Assembly (NCBI GenBank): GCA_013824715.1
Contig: PNOH01000030.1
Span: 1-57,352, forward strand
Source of the DNA: Odoribacter sp.
Lineage (GTDB): Bacteria > Bacteroidota > Bacteroidia > Bacteroidales > Prolixibacteraceae
Reading direction: 5' to 3'
DNA: 57,352 nt
Of the stretch, positions 7,965 through 16,101 are shown in pieces; the first letter of the stretch is position 1, and the number at the start of each line of letters is the position of its first letter. Below the pieces are notes generated by a model that ran no database searches, had not been told where the DNA came from, and worked only from the letters and a program-made list of their open reading frames with translations. The position numbers and the translations under genes are program-made.

Positions 7965-10090
7965 AAGCTGAAAGAATAAACCAGTATTATTTTCACGATG
8001 TGAACACGGCTCCCGGAAAATTAGGGCGGCGCAGTTTCCTGAAAAACCTTGGCGGTGGCATTTTCGTTGTTTTCGCTCTTGGTGGGTATGGATGCAAGCC
8101 CCGGAAGGAAGGGGACATTCCTGAGTTTAATGCCTATCTCAGGGTGCGCGAAGATGGCCAAATTGATTGCCTGTCAGGAAAAATTGAAATGGGGCAGGGA
8201 GCCAATACTTCCATTCCCCAGGTATTGGCCGAGGAACTTGAAGTTGCTATCAGTCAGGTGAACATGATCATGGGCGACACCGAACTCAGTCCGTATGACG
8301 AAGGCACCTGGGGTTCGATGACCACTCGTTTTCACGACCCCATCATCCGAATGGCCGCTGCCGAAGCACGTGAAGTTCTTATCCTGCTCGCTTCCGAAGA
8401 AATGAAACTTCCGGTTAGCCAGTTGAAAGCCTTGAATGGAAAAATTGTGGATATTAACGATCAGAACAACAGCCTGACTTATGCCGAACTGACCAAGGGA
8501 AAGAAAATCATCCGGTCGGTTACCGAAAAACCTGTGTTGAAGAAACCCGGTGAATATAAAATCATCGGAAAATCGCAACTTCGGACCGATTCATTGCAAA
8601 AAGTTACCGGAAAGGCCTTGTATTCGGCCGACATTCATTTGCCAGGCCTCCTGTACGCACGCATTTTAAGACCTCCTGCACATGGAGCTAAACTGGTTTC
8701 GTGCGACACTTCAGCAGCCGTGGCAATGAGTGGTGTAAGGGTTATTCAGGACAATGACCTGATTGTTGTTCTTCACGCTTCGTACGAAAAAGCAGAAGAA
8801 GCCCTCAAAATGATCAATGCTAAATGGGATATTCCTCCATCAAAAGCCGATAACGAGACCATTTTCGGTTATCTGGTAAAAAATGCCACCGAAAGTAATG
8901 TTCTGTATAAGGGCGGATCGTTGGAAACAGGGAAAAAAGAATCGGCCTTTTTGTTCGAAAATGAATATCATGATGGCTATAAAGCACATGCCACAATCGA
9001 AACACATACCGCAACTGCAGTCTTCGAAAAAGGTAAACTCACTATGTGGGCATCTTCGCAAACTCCTTTTGGAACCCGGCAGGAAGTGGCTGAAAAACTT
9101 GGATTAGCCAAAGAAAATGTCCACCTGAAACAAATATTTTTAGGTGGAGGTTTTGGCGGTAAAATATACAACCGTCAGGCTACTGAAGCAGCCCGCATAG
9201 CCAAACTCGTTGAAGGTACGCCAATACAACTGATGTGGAGCCGGCAGGAAGAGTTTATGTACGACATGTTCCGCCCGGCAGCAGTAATGAAATTTCATTC
9301 AGGAATTACCAAAGACGGGAAAATTAAATTCTGGGATTTCAACATTTACTGTGCGGGCGACCGTGGCACACAGCTCTTCTACGAAGTTCCCAACCATTTA
9401 ACAACTACCTGGGATAAAAGTGATCTTCACCCGTTTGGAACAGGCGCCTGGCGCGCTCCAGGCAACTATTCAACTACTTTTGCCCGTGAATCGCAAATAG
9501 ACATCATGGCTCATAAAATTGGCATGGATCCGCTCGAATTCAGGATTCAAAATATGAAGGAAGGCCGGGCGCTCAACTCCTTACGTTTGGCTGCCGATAA
9601 GTTTGGCTGGACAAAGACAAAACAACCAGTTGGTATTGGACGGGGTATTGCCGTAGGCGAAGATGCCGGAACTCTGGTTACCGTAATTGCCGAAGTGGAA
9701 GTGGATAAAACTTCAGGAAAAGTAAAGGTAAAACGCGTTGTGGTAGGGCAGGATATGGGCCAGGTAATTAATCCTGAAGGGGTCATTATTCAGGCTGAGG
9801 GTTGCGTAAACATGGGACTTGGATATACCCTGACTGAAGATGTCGCATTTAACTGGGGCGAAGTGAAGTCATCCAGTTTCAGCGATTACCAGATTCCCCT
9901 GTTTTCGATGATTCCTGAAACGATCGAAACATCGCTTGCCGATGCCATGGACCAACCACCTCAGGGAGGCGGCGAACCAGCCATTATCTGCATGGGGGCA
10001 GCCGTGGCTAATGCTATTTTCGAAGCCTGCGGCGCCCGGCTTTTCCGAATGCCGTTTACACCCGAGCGAGTATTGAAAGCGATGAAGTGA
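7961..10090 (+). CDS. Tat-exported molybdopterin-binding subunit of an aldehyde oxidase/IorB-like enzyme
   Basis: This 709-residue catalytic subunit belongs to the molybdenum hydroxylase family (the isoquinoline 1-oxidoreductase beta/aldehyde dehydrogenase type, which has no separate FAD subunit). A twin-arginine signal, RRSFLKNLGGG, begins near residue 23 and is followed by a hydrophobic stretch and GYGCKP, which could also be lipidated at Cys. Further on come the cofactor-binding motif GGGFGGKIYNR and the C-terminal QGGGEPAI with the catalytic Glu. The AAAGGAGGATCC just upstream is an unusually good ribosome site for this phylum. The substrate (aldehyde, N-heterocycle or purine) cannot be decided. 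With the XdhC-like factor and 2Fe-2S subunit it forms a three-gene operon ending at a hairpin. Confidence 0.9.
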   Translation: MKAERINQYYFHDVNTAPGKLGRRSFLKNLGGGIFVVFALGGYGCKPRKEGDIPEFNAYLRVREDGQIDCLSGKIEMGQGANTSIPQVLAEELEVAISQVNMIMGDTELSPYDEGTWGSMTTRFHDPIIRMAAAEAREVLILLASEEMKLPVSQLKALNGKIVDINDQNNSLTYAELTKGKKIIRSVTEKPVLKKPGEYKIIGKSQLRTDSLQKVTGKALYSADIHLPGLLYARILRPPAHGAKLVSCDTSAAVAMSGVRVIQDNDLIVVLHASYEKAEEALKMINAKWDIPPSKADNETIFGYLVKNATESNVLYKGGSLETGKKESAFLFENEYHDGYKAHATIETHTATAVFEKGKLTMWASSQTPFGTRQEVAEKLGLAKENVHLKQIFLGGGFGGKIYNRQATEAARIAKLVEGTPIQLMWSRQEEFMYDMFRPAAVMKFHSGITKDGKIKFWDFNIYCAGDRGTQLFYEVPNHLTTTWDKSDLHPFGTGAWRAPGNYSTTFARESQIDIMAHKIGMDPLEFRIQNMKEGRALNSLRLAADKFGWTKTKQPVGIGRGIAVGEDAGTLVTVIAEVEVDKTSGKVKVKRVVVGQDMGQVINPEGVIIQAEGCVNMGLGYTLTEDVAFNWGEVKSSSFSDYQIPLFSMIPETIETSLADAMDQPPQGGGEPAIICMGAAVANAIFEACGARLFRMPFTPERVLKAMK

Positions 10091-10116
10091 TTCATTGATC
10101 CAAACATCTGAAAATC

Positions 10117-10152
10117 AAAAAAGCCGCTCTTCAATAGAAGAAGCGGCTTTTT
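10117..10152. terminator. Bidirectional hairpin terminator between convergent operons
   Basis: AAAAAGCCGCT and AGCGGCTTTTT pair across about 13 bases, flanked by A-runs on the left and T-runs on the right. It can end both the Mo-hydroxylase operon on the plus strand and the xylose operon on the minus strand. Confidence 0.85.
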
Positions 10153-10173
10153 GAGATTATTACTGAAAAGTGA

Positions 10174-11553
10174 TTACTTTTTCCAGAGTTTTTCCATTTC
10201 CTCCAAGGTTTTGCCTTTGGTTTCAGGTACCATTTTCCAGACAAATACGAAAGAAACCAGACTCATCAGCCCGTAAAAACTGTAGGTTAAACCACCGCTG
10301 AACTCCATCATGGCCGGATAGGTTGACGAAATGAAGTAGTTGGCAGCCCACTGTGCAGCAACCGCAATCGCTATTGCACGGCCTCTGATCTTATTTGGAA
10401 AAATTTCAGAAATCAATACCCAGCAAATCGGTCCCCACGACATCATGAACGAAGCGGTGTAGATGATGATGAATACCAGCGTGCTGATGCCGATTACCTT
10501 CATAAAAGCCAGTCCGCCAATCGCGAACATACCGACTGCCATCCCAATTGAGCCAATCATCAGCAAAATTTTGCGTCCGTATTTGTCAACGGTAAGAATG
10601 GCAACAACCGTAAATATTACATTTATCAATCCCATTACCACCGTTTGAAGCATCGAAGAATCTTTTGCGGCCCCCATACTTTCGAAAATGCGTGGTGCAT
10701 AATACAGTGCAACATTGATTCCGACAAATTGCTGGAAAACAGAAAGCAGTATTCCGATAATGATTACCACTTTGCCGTAGGCGAATATTTTTTCAGATGC
10801 AGCTTCAACCGACTTTTTAATATCGGCCATAATAAGTTTTGCCTGTTGTACCCCGTTGATCCTGGTCAGGATTTGCAGCGCTTTCTCATCTTTGTTGGTC
10901 AATGCAAGGTAACGGGGGGTTTCAGGAACAAAAAACAATAATATCCCAAAAATCCCTGCCGGAATTGCTTCTGAAACGAACATCCACCTCCAACCGGTTT
11001 CGTTTATGAATTCGATTGTCTTGCCGTGTGCAATAAAATAATTGACAAAATAGACGACCAACATGCCAAAAATGATGGCGAACTGATTGATCGAAACCAA
11101 ACGGCCCCGAATATCGGCCGGAGATATTTCACCTATATACATCGGACTGACAGCCGATGCAAGTCCAACTCCAATTCCACCAATAATCCGGTAAAAATTA
11201 AACATATATAATAAACCCATCGTTGGTTCGCCTTTGTGGAAGAATAAAAATTCAGGAAAACCTGAGCCAAGCGCCGAAATAAAGAACAACACTGCCGCTA
11301 GCATGAGGGTCTTTTTGCGGCCCATTGCCTTGGCGAGTAATCCTGAAATTACGCCACCAATAATACATCCGATCAATGCGCTCGAAATAGTGGCGCCATG
11401 CGCGAGTGATCCAAGTCCCAAACTGGTTATCAGGTATGCCTGAACAGATTTTTCGGCGCCCGAAATTACGGCAGTGTCATATCCAAACAAAAGGCCACCC
11501 AGCGTTGCGACTAAGGTGATCCCGGCGATGTATAACGTGTTACGGTCTTTCAT
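10174..11553 (-). CDS. xylE: Xylose/H+ symporter, MFS sugar porter family
   Basis: This 459-residue 12-helix major facilitator takes up a pentose or hexose with protons. Sugar-porter signatures are present: GLLFGYDTAVISGA in helix 1, the RxGRR-like loop AKAMGRKKTLM, PETPRYLALTNKDEKA after helix 6, VDKYGRKILLM after helix 8 and VPETKGKTLEEME after helix 12. It starts 4 bases after the xylose isomerase stop on the same strand, which makes xylose the most likely substrate. It is the last gene of the operon, and the terminator at 10117-10152 follows. Confidence 0.88.
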   Translation of the reverse strand: MKDRNTLYIAGITLVATLGGLLFGYDTAVISGAEKSVQAYLITSLGLGSLAHGATISSALIGCIIGGVISGLLAKAMGRKKTLMLAAVLFFISALGSGFPEFLFFHKGEPTMGLLYMFNFYRIIGGIGVGLASAVSPMYIGEISPADIRGRLVSINQFAIIFGMLVVYFVNYFIAHGKTIEFINETGWRWMFVSEAIPAGIFGILLFFVPETPRYLALTNKDEKALQILTRINGVQQAKLIMADIKKSVEAASEKIFAYGKVVIIIGILLSVFQQFVGINVALYYAPRIFESMGAAKDSSMLQTVVMGLINVIFTVVAILTVDKYGRKILLMIGSIGMAVGMFAIGGLAFMKVIGISTLVFIIIYTASFMMSWGPICWVLISEIFPNKIRGRAIAIAVAAQWAANYFISSTYPAMMEFSGGLTYSFYGLMSLVSFVFVWKMVPETKGKTLEEMEKLWKK

Positions 11554-11557
11554 AGTT

Positions 11558-12883
11558 TTAGATGTAGCAGTTAATCAATTGTTCCAGCATTTCCTGTTTG
11601 CCGCTGATCTGTTTTGGTTCGCCAACTTCTTTGGCAACATTGTAAAGATCAACCAGATTTAGTCTGCCGGCTTCGTATTCTTTGCCTTTTCCTGAATCGT
11701 AAGAAGCATAACGGTTTGCCTTCAGTTTCAGGTAATCCGAATCTTTCAGCAATTTGTCGGCAATTACAAGAGAACGTGCAAATACATCCATTCCTGAAAC
11801 ATGGGCGATGAAAATATCTTCCAGATCGGTTGAATTACGACGGGTCTTGGCATCGAAATTTACACCACCGGTGGTAAATCCGCCAGCCTGAATAATTTCA
11901 ATCATGGCTTCGGTTACTTCATAGATATTGGTTGGGAATTCGTCGGTATCCCATCCGTTCTGGTAGTCGCCCTTGTTGGCGTCAATCGAACCGAACATTC
12001 CATTGTCGCGGGCTACTCGCAATTCGTGGGCAAAAGTATGTCCGGCCAGAGTAGCGTGGTTTACTTCAATATTCATCTTGAAATCGTTTTCCAAACCATG
12101 AGCTTTCAGGAAACCAATCACAGTCTGGGTATCGAAATCGTACTGGTGTTTCATCGGTTCCATTGGTTTTGGCTCGATCAGGAAAGTGCCCTTGAAACCC
12201 TGTGCACGTGCATGATCACGGGCTGCCGCGAGGAATCTGCCCATGTGGTCCAGTTCGCGTTTGGTATCGGTGTTGTGCAGGCTCATGTAACCTTCGCGTC
12301 CGCCCCAGAAAACGTAGTTGGTTCCACCTAAAGCAATGGTAGCTTCCATGGCATTTTTAACCTGAACGGCGGCATTGGCCAACACGTTGAAATCAGGATT
12401 GGTTGAAGCGCCGTTCATATAGCGTGGATCGCTGAATACATTGGCAGTTCCCCAAAGCAATTTAATGCCGGTAGCAGCCTGACGTTCTTTGGCGAAATCA
12501 ATCATGTTGGCCAGTTTCTTTTCAATTTCGAAAACTGATCCGCCGCCAACTACGTCGGTATCGTGGAAACAGTAGAAAGGAGCGCCAATTTTGCTGATGA
12601 ATTCGAAAGCGGCGTCCATTTTTTCTTTGGCTGCGGTCATCGGGTCGGCAGCGCCAACCCACGGGAAAATCTGGGTGCCAGGACCGAACGGGTCGCCGCC
12701 ATCGCCACAGAATGTATGCCAGTAGGCAACTGCAAAACGCAGGTATTCTTTCATGGTTTTGCCTAAAACTACCTGATTGGCATCGTAATATTTAAATGCC
12801 AATGGATTTTTTGAGCCCGGTCCCTCGTATTTGATCTGATCAATTCCCGGGAAATACTCTTTGTTACCTTTAAAAGCTGTCAT
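11558..12883 (-). CDS. xylA: Xylose isomerase
   Basis: This 441-residue enzyme isomerises D-xylose to D-xylulose in the cytoplasm and needs two divalent metals. The class II N-terminus ([19 protein letters not shown]) is followed by the catalytic His region FYCFHDTD, the metal-site segments [27 protein letters not shown] and [14 protein letters not shown], and the late metal site GSIDANKGD. Length matches the family. It lies between xylulokinase and the symporter on the same strand. About 95 bases separate it from the upstream kinase gene and contain two GC-rich palindromes. Confidence 0.97.
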   Translation of the reverse strand: MTAFKGNKEYFPGIDQIKYEGPGSKNPLAFKYYDANQVVLGKTMKEYLRFAVAYWHTFCGDGGDPFGPGTQIFPWVGAADPMTAAKEKMDAAFEFISKIGAPFYCFHDTDVVGGGSVFEIEKKLANMIDFAKERQAATGIKLLWGTANVFSDPRYMNGASTNPDFNVLANAAVQVKNAMEATIALGGTNYVFWGGREGYMSLHNTDTKRELDHMGRFLAAARDHARAQGFKGTFLIEPKPMEPMKHQYDFDTQTVIGFLKAHGLENDFKMNIEVNHATLAGHTFAHELRVARDNGMFGSIDANKGDYQNGWDTDEFPTNIYEVTEAMIEIIQAGGFTTGGVNFDAKTRRNSTDLEDIFIAHVSGMDVFARSLVIADKLLKDSDYLKLKANRYASYDSGKGKEYEAGRLNLVDLYNVAKEVGEPKQISGKQEMLEQLINCYI

Positions 12884-12904
12884 TTTAGTAAATTTTGGAG
12901 CCCC

Positions 12905-13005
12905 CTCTAACTCCCCCGGAGGGGGAGAACCGAAAAGGCAGGTTATTAATTTAGTGAATTATTTTGCACCATTGCGCCTTACTCCCCTCCTTCGGAGGGG
13001 TTGGG
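12905..13005. repeat. Pair of C/G-rich dispersed palindromes between xylA and xylB
   Basis: CTCCCCCGGAGGGGGAG (12911-12927) and CCCCTCCTTCGGAGGGG (12984-13000) are separate hairpins. The two flanking sequences are also roughly inverted copies of each other. The right copy overlaps the last codons of xylB. Short C/G hairpins of this kind are a common intergenic repeat in Bacteroidota. Confidence 0.7.
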
Positions 13006-14487
13006 GGAGGCTTTTTCCAATTGCTTTTTCCACTTCTGGTAGGCTTCTTCGTATTCTGCTTTTTTACTCAAATCCGGAGAGACGGTATCCAGTTTTTTCA
13101 GGCTGGCAAAAGCTTCTTTGGCCGTAGCATAATAACCCGAGCCAATTCCTGCACCACGTGCAGCGCCAACCGATCCGTCAGTATTGTACAATTCGATAGT
13201 TGCTCCGGAAATTCCGGCCAGCGTTTCGCGGAAAACCGGGCTGAGGAACATATTGGCTTTTCCGGCGCGGATCACCTGCGCTTTAATACCAATTTCTTCC
13301 ATGATATCCATGCCGTATTTGAACGAGAAAACAATCCCTTCCTGCGCTGCGCGGAAAAGATGTGCATCGGTATGCGTGTTGAAACCCAATCCTGAAATTT
13401 GCGCGCCAATATTTTTATTCCGCAGAACGCGTTCGGCGCCATTTCCGAATGGCAGAATACTCAAACCATCAGAACCGATGGCGACTCCGGAAGCTTTCCG
13501 GTTCATTTCTTCGTACGAAAATGCTTTGTTGCCAACATACTTATTCAGCCACGAATTCAAAATCCCGGTTCCGTTGATGCATAGTAAAACGCCCAAACGA
13601 TTGGCTTCGGAAGTATGATTGACGTGCGCGAAAGTATTAACGCGAGAATACTGATCATATTTTATTTCGCCGCTCACGCCGTAAACAACTCCTGAAGTTC
13701 CGGCTGTGGTGGCAATTTCTCCGGGATTCAATACATTCAGCGAAAGAGCATTGTTCGGTTGGTCGCCGGCCCGGTAGCTGATTTTGGTTCCTTCAGCCAA
13801 ACCCAATTCGGCAGCGGCTTTTGCATTCACCACGCTTTGAACCGAGAAAGTCGGAACGATTTCAGGAATAAACGATTTTTCGAATCCATAATAATCAAGC
13901 AACATATCTGCCACCGCATTTTCCCTGAAATTCCAGAGAATTCCTTCGGACAAACCGCTGGCTGTGGTTTTAACTTCTCCCGAAAGCTTCATGGCAATGT
14001 AATCGCCGGGAAGCATGATCTTATCTATTTTGGCATACAATTCAGGCTCATTGTCTTTCACCCATTTCAATTTAGAGGCAGTGAAATTTCCCGGAGAGTT
14101 GAGCAGGTTGGCCAGACATTTTTCTTCACCAATTTCGGCAAAAGCCTTGTTGCCCAATTCAGCAGCACGACTATCGCACCATATAATGGAATGGCGCAAA
14201 ACCTGCTGGTTTTTGTCAACAACCACCAATCCGTGCATCTGATAAGAAATACCAATGGAATCAATGCTTTTCGGGTCAACTTTTGATTGCACCAGAACAT
14301 CGGCCAGCGCCAGTTTCAGGTTTGCCCACCATTGTTCGGGTTCCTGCTCCGCCCATCCTGCCTGAACGGCTGTGATTTTCATTTCCGCTTTCGGGTAAAA
14401 GGCAGAAGCCAGACAATCTCCGGATTCTCCGTTGATTAATGAAGCTTTCACTGAAGAACTACCTATGTCGAATCCAAGTAAATACAT
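12979..14487 (-). CDS. xylB: Xylulokinase
   Basis: This 502-residue FGGY-family kinase phosphorylates D-xylulose to xylulose 5-phosphate. The N-terminal ATPase phosphate loop MYLLGFDIGSSSVKASLI, the SYQMHGLV substrate-side segment and the second-domain motifs PGEIATTAGTSGVVYGV and GAARGAGIGSGYY are visible. The last residues (about ASPNPSEGGE) are encoded by a dispersed C/G palindrome rather than by family-conserved sequence, so the original C-terminus has probably been extended or replaced. It is the first enzyme gene of the xyl block, and a promoter with a candidate operator lies about 110-150 bases upstream. Confidence 0.93.
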   Translation of the reverse strand: MYLLGFDIGSSSVKASLINGESGDCLASAFYPKAEMKITAVQAGWAEQEPEQWWANLKLALADVLVQSKVDPKSIDSIGISYQMHGLVVVDKNQQVLRHSIIWCDSRAAELGNKAFAEIGEEKCLANLLNSPGNFTASKLKWVKDNEPELYAKIDKIMLPGDYIAMKLSGEVKTTASGLSEGILWNFRENAVADMLLDYYGFEKSFIPEIVPTFSVQSVVNAKAAAELGLAEGTKISYRAGDQPNNALSLNVLNPGEIATTAGTSGVVYGVSGEIKYDQYSRVNTFAHVNHTSEANRLGVLLCINGTGILNSWLNKYVGNKAFSYEEMNRKASGVAIGSDGLSILPFGNGAERVLRNKNIGAQISGLGFNTHTDAHLFRAAQEGIVFSFKYGMDIMEEIGIKAQVIRAGKANMFLSPVFRETLAGISGATIELYNTDGSVGAARGAGIGSGYYATAKEAFASLKKLDTVSPDLSKKAEYEEAYQKWKKQLEKASPNPSEGGE

Positions 14488-14593
14488 ATTTTCAAGTTAA
14501 GAAGTTGAGATTAATAGTTGCGGGTTGCGGGATACGAGTTGTGGGCTAACTCGAAACGTGCAACTCGAAACCCGTAACATTTTTGCAAACCGT

Positions 14594-14608
14594 TCTGTTC
14601 TGGTATGC
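14594..14608 (-). promoter_or_regulatory. Candidate GntR/XylR operator upstream of xylB
   Basis: TCTGTTCTGGTATGC at this position is identical, base for base, to the sequence at 15690-15704 upstream of the gntR gene. Here it lies immediately downstream of the -7 element of the xylB promoter, where a repressor would overlap the transcription start. Confidence 0.6.
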
Positions 14609-14612
14609 CCAA

Positions 14613-14643
14613 CAAAACTAGGGGTTGCAAATCCATTCACAAA
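14613..14643 (-). promoter_or_regulatory. Bacteroidota-type promoter for the xylB-xylA-xylE operon
   Basis: Read on the minus strand, TTTG (14643-14640), then exactly 19 bases, then TAGTTTTG (14620-14613). This matches the -33 TTTG / -7 TAnnTTTG consensus. The start would fall near 14607, inside the operator candidate. Confidence 0.65.
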
Positions 14644-14670
14644 ATAAGTCCTGCTGTTTTAGAACACTTA

Positions 14671-15669
14671 TCACAGCGATTTTCGGACAGTCAACTTTGA
14701 AGGGATAATCAGACTGGTCTTTTCTCCGGTAATAACAAATTCGGCGATCTTTTGTCCCATCAGTTCAAAGTCGGTTGAAATTACGGTAATCCCGTCTTTT
14801 ACATACTTTTTCATTGGTGTTTCGTTGTACGAAATCACACCAACATCATGTCCCGGAACTAATTTTTTCAGCTCGCATTGATCCAGAAATTTGGCCAATG
14901 TACGGTCGCTCACCAGCAAATACAGTTCGCCTTTCTGAATGTCGAATTTTTTGAAATCGTATAAAGTTCTAAAACTGATATGATGATCGGTGCAAAATTT
15001 CTCGAAATACGGTATGGAAACCTTTGGATGATAAGTAAACGATGGGTACAGGTAAATAAACTTGTCGTATTTGCGAATCAGTTCGATGCCACTTTCGAGC
15101 GAATCGTACAAAGCCTGCCCGAAATCCTGATGAATGGACGATGTTCCTTCTTGTGCATTCACATTCCAGTCGATCACCAGTAATTTATTGGCCGGAATCT
15201 GGCTGGTTATTTCAGGAACCCGTTCGTGATCGAAATTCATGATGATGTACTTCGTGTATTTTCCCAGGCTTTCTTTGATAATTTTCTCGAAATCGTCAAT
15301 GTTGTAATGGTGAAAATGAATGTCGATGGCAATCGTTTCAGGCAGATTATCCAGAAATGCACCATACAAAACCTCCTTATATGCTTTGAAAGTATCGAGA
15401 AACAGAAAAACTTTGGTTACCGCTTTGGCCACAAAATAGCCACGGTTAGGAACCGATTCAATCACGCCTCGATTTTTAAGTTCGGCATACGCTTTAAAAA
15501 CCGTATCGCGCGACAAGGAACTTTCCTTACACAACTGGTTCACCGAAGGTAACATATCGCCAACCTGAAGTAAATTCCGGCTGACTGCCTCGTTGACCGA
15601 ATCAATCAGTTGCTGGAATTTCAATAAATTCGATTGAGGATTAATTTCAAAATGAAACTTACTTTCCAT
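14671..15669 (-). CDS. GntR-family transcriptional regulator with sugar-binding-like domain, probable xylose regulator
   Basis: This 332-residue protein has an N-terminal GntR winged helix (about residues 15-80: LIDSVNEAVSRNLLQVGDMLPSVNQLC..., then LSRDTVFKAYAELKNRGVIESVPNRGYFV). The C-terminal domain of about 240 residues resembles periplasmic-binding/LacI-type ligand domains (KYIIMNFDHERVPE, LLVIDWNV, GHDVGVISYNETPM). GntR proteins of this architecture regulate sugar catabolism in Bacteroidota. It is transcribed toward xylB, and the same 15-base candidate operator lies at its own promoter and at the xylB promoter, so autoregulation and control of xylBAE are inferred. The ligand is presumably xylose or xylulose. 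Confidence 0.85.
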   Translation of the reverse strand: MESKFHFEINPQSNLLKFQQLIDSVNEAVSRNLLQVGDMLPSVNQLCKESSLSRDTVFKAYAELKNRGVIESVPNRGYFVAKAVTKVFLFLDTFKAYKEVLYGAFLDNLPETIAIDIHFHHYNIDDFEKIIKESLGKYTKYIIMNFDHERVPEITSQIPANKLLVIDWNVNAQEGTSSIHQDFGQALYDSLESGIELIRKYDKFIYLYPSFTYHPKVSIPYFEKFCTDHHISFRTLYDFKKFDIQKGELYLLVSDRTLAKFLDQCELKKLVPGHDVGVISYNETPMKKYVKDGITVISTDFELMGQKIAEFVITGEKTSLIIPSKLTVRKSL

Positions 15670-15689
15670 GCAATACTATTAATAAGTGG

Positions 15690-15734
15690 TCTGTTCTGGT
15701 ATGCAAACATACAAATTAGACAGGAAAAGGCAAA
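15690..15734 (-). promoter_or_regulatory. Promoter and candidate operator of the gntR gene
   Basis: On the minus strand, TTTG (15734-15731), 19 bases, then TATGTTTG (15711-15704) fit the Bacteroidota promoter consensus. The 15-base candidate operator TCTGTTCTGGTATGC occupies 15690-15704, touching the -7 element. The arrangement is nearly the same as at xylB. Confidence 0.65.
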
Positions 15735-15759
15735 GAGAAAAATGGAAAGGCTCAGGCGA

Positions 15760-15792
15760 AGTCCGAGCGCGACTTTGAGTCGCACCCGGACT
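15760..15792. repeat. REP palindrome, left border copy of the CRISPR-Cas island
   Basis: This 33-base imperfect palindrome begins AGTCCGAGCGCGACT and ends AGTCGCACCCGGACT, around a 3-base TTG loop. It is the exact reverse complement of the copy at 27738-27770, on the far side of the CRISPR array. Related copies surround and enter the RAYT gene at 22306-23031. Confidence 0.85.
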
Positions 15793-15899
15793 AGACTGTA
15801 CATATTTCTAATTATTTTCTGGTCAAATCGTTTATTTTCCGGTTTGCTTTTGTTAACTTGGATGAAATTTGAATTCACAAAAACCTGATTAATTATCCT

Positions 15900-16048
15900 A
15901 TGTATATTGGTCATATAAAAATCAATGATAGTGGTGATTTTGAACTTCAAGAGCTTGATGATCATTTAGAAGGAACCGCCCGATTGGCATTTTCTTTTGC
16001 ATCAGAGTTTCAAAATAAAGAGTGGAGAAGGCTGCTTGGTTTAGAAAA
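15900..16048 (+). pseudogene. Relic of a Cas3 N-terminal HD region
   Basis: A frame opening at ATG 15900 reads MYIGHIKINDSG, then LDDHLEGTARLAFSFASEFQ and EWRRLLGL. This closely follows the usual start of type I Cas3 HD nucleases (EHLxGxAxLAxxFAxxF...EWxxLAGLWHDxGKYS), but the similarity stops exactly where the catalytic HD should follow. The frame then runs on to 16142 in unrelated sequence, overlapping the start of the intact cas3 in another frame. The intact cas3 has its own different HD N-terminus. The relic is therefore best read as the leftover 5' end of an earlier cas3 that was replaced. It might still be translated as a short peptide. Confidence 0.6.
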
Positions 16049-16101
16049 AGTGATTGAAAAATGGGTGCATATTTTATTAATGAATAGAACTTTTACATCG
16101 T

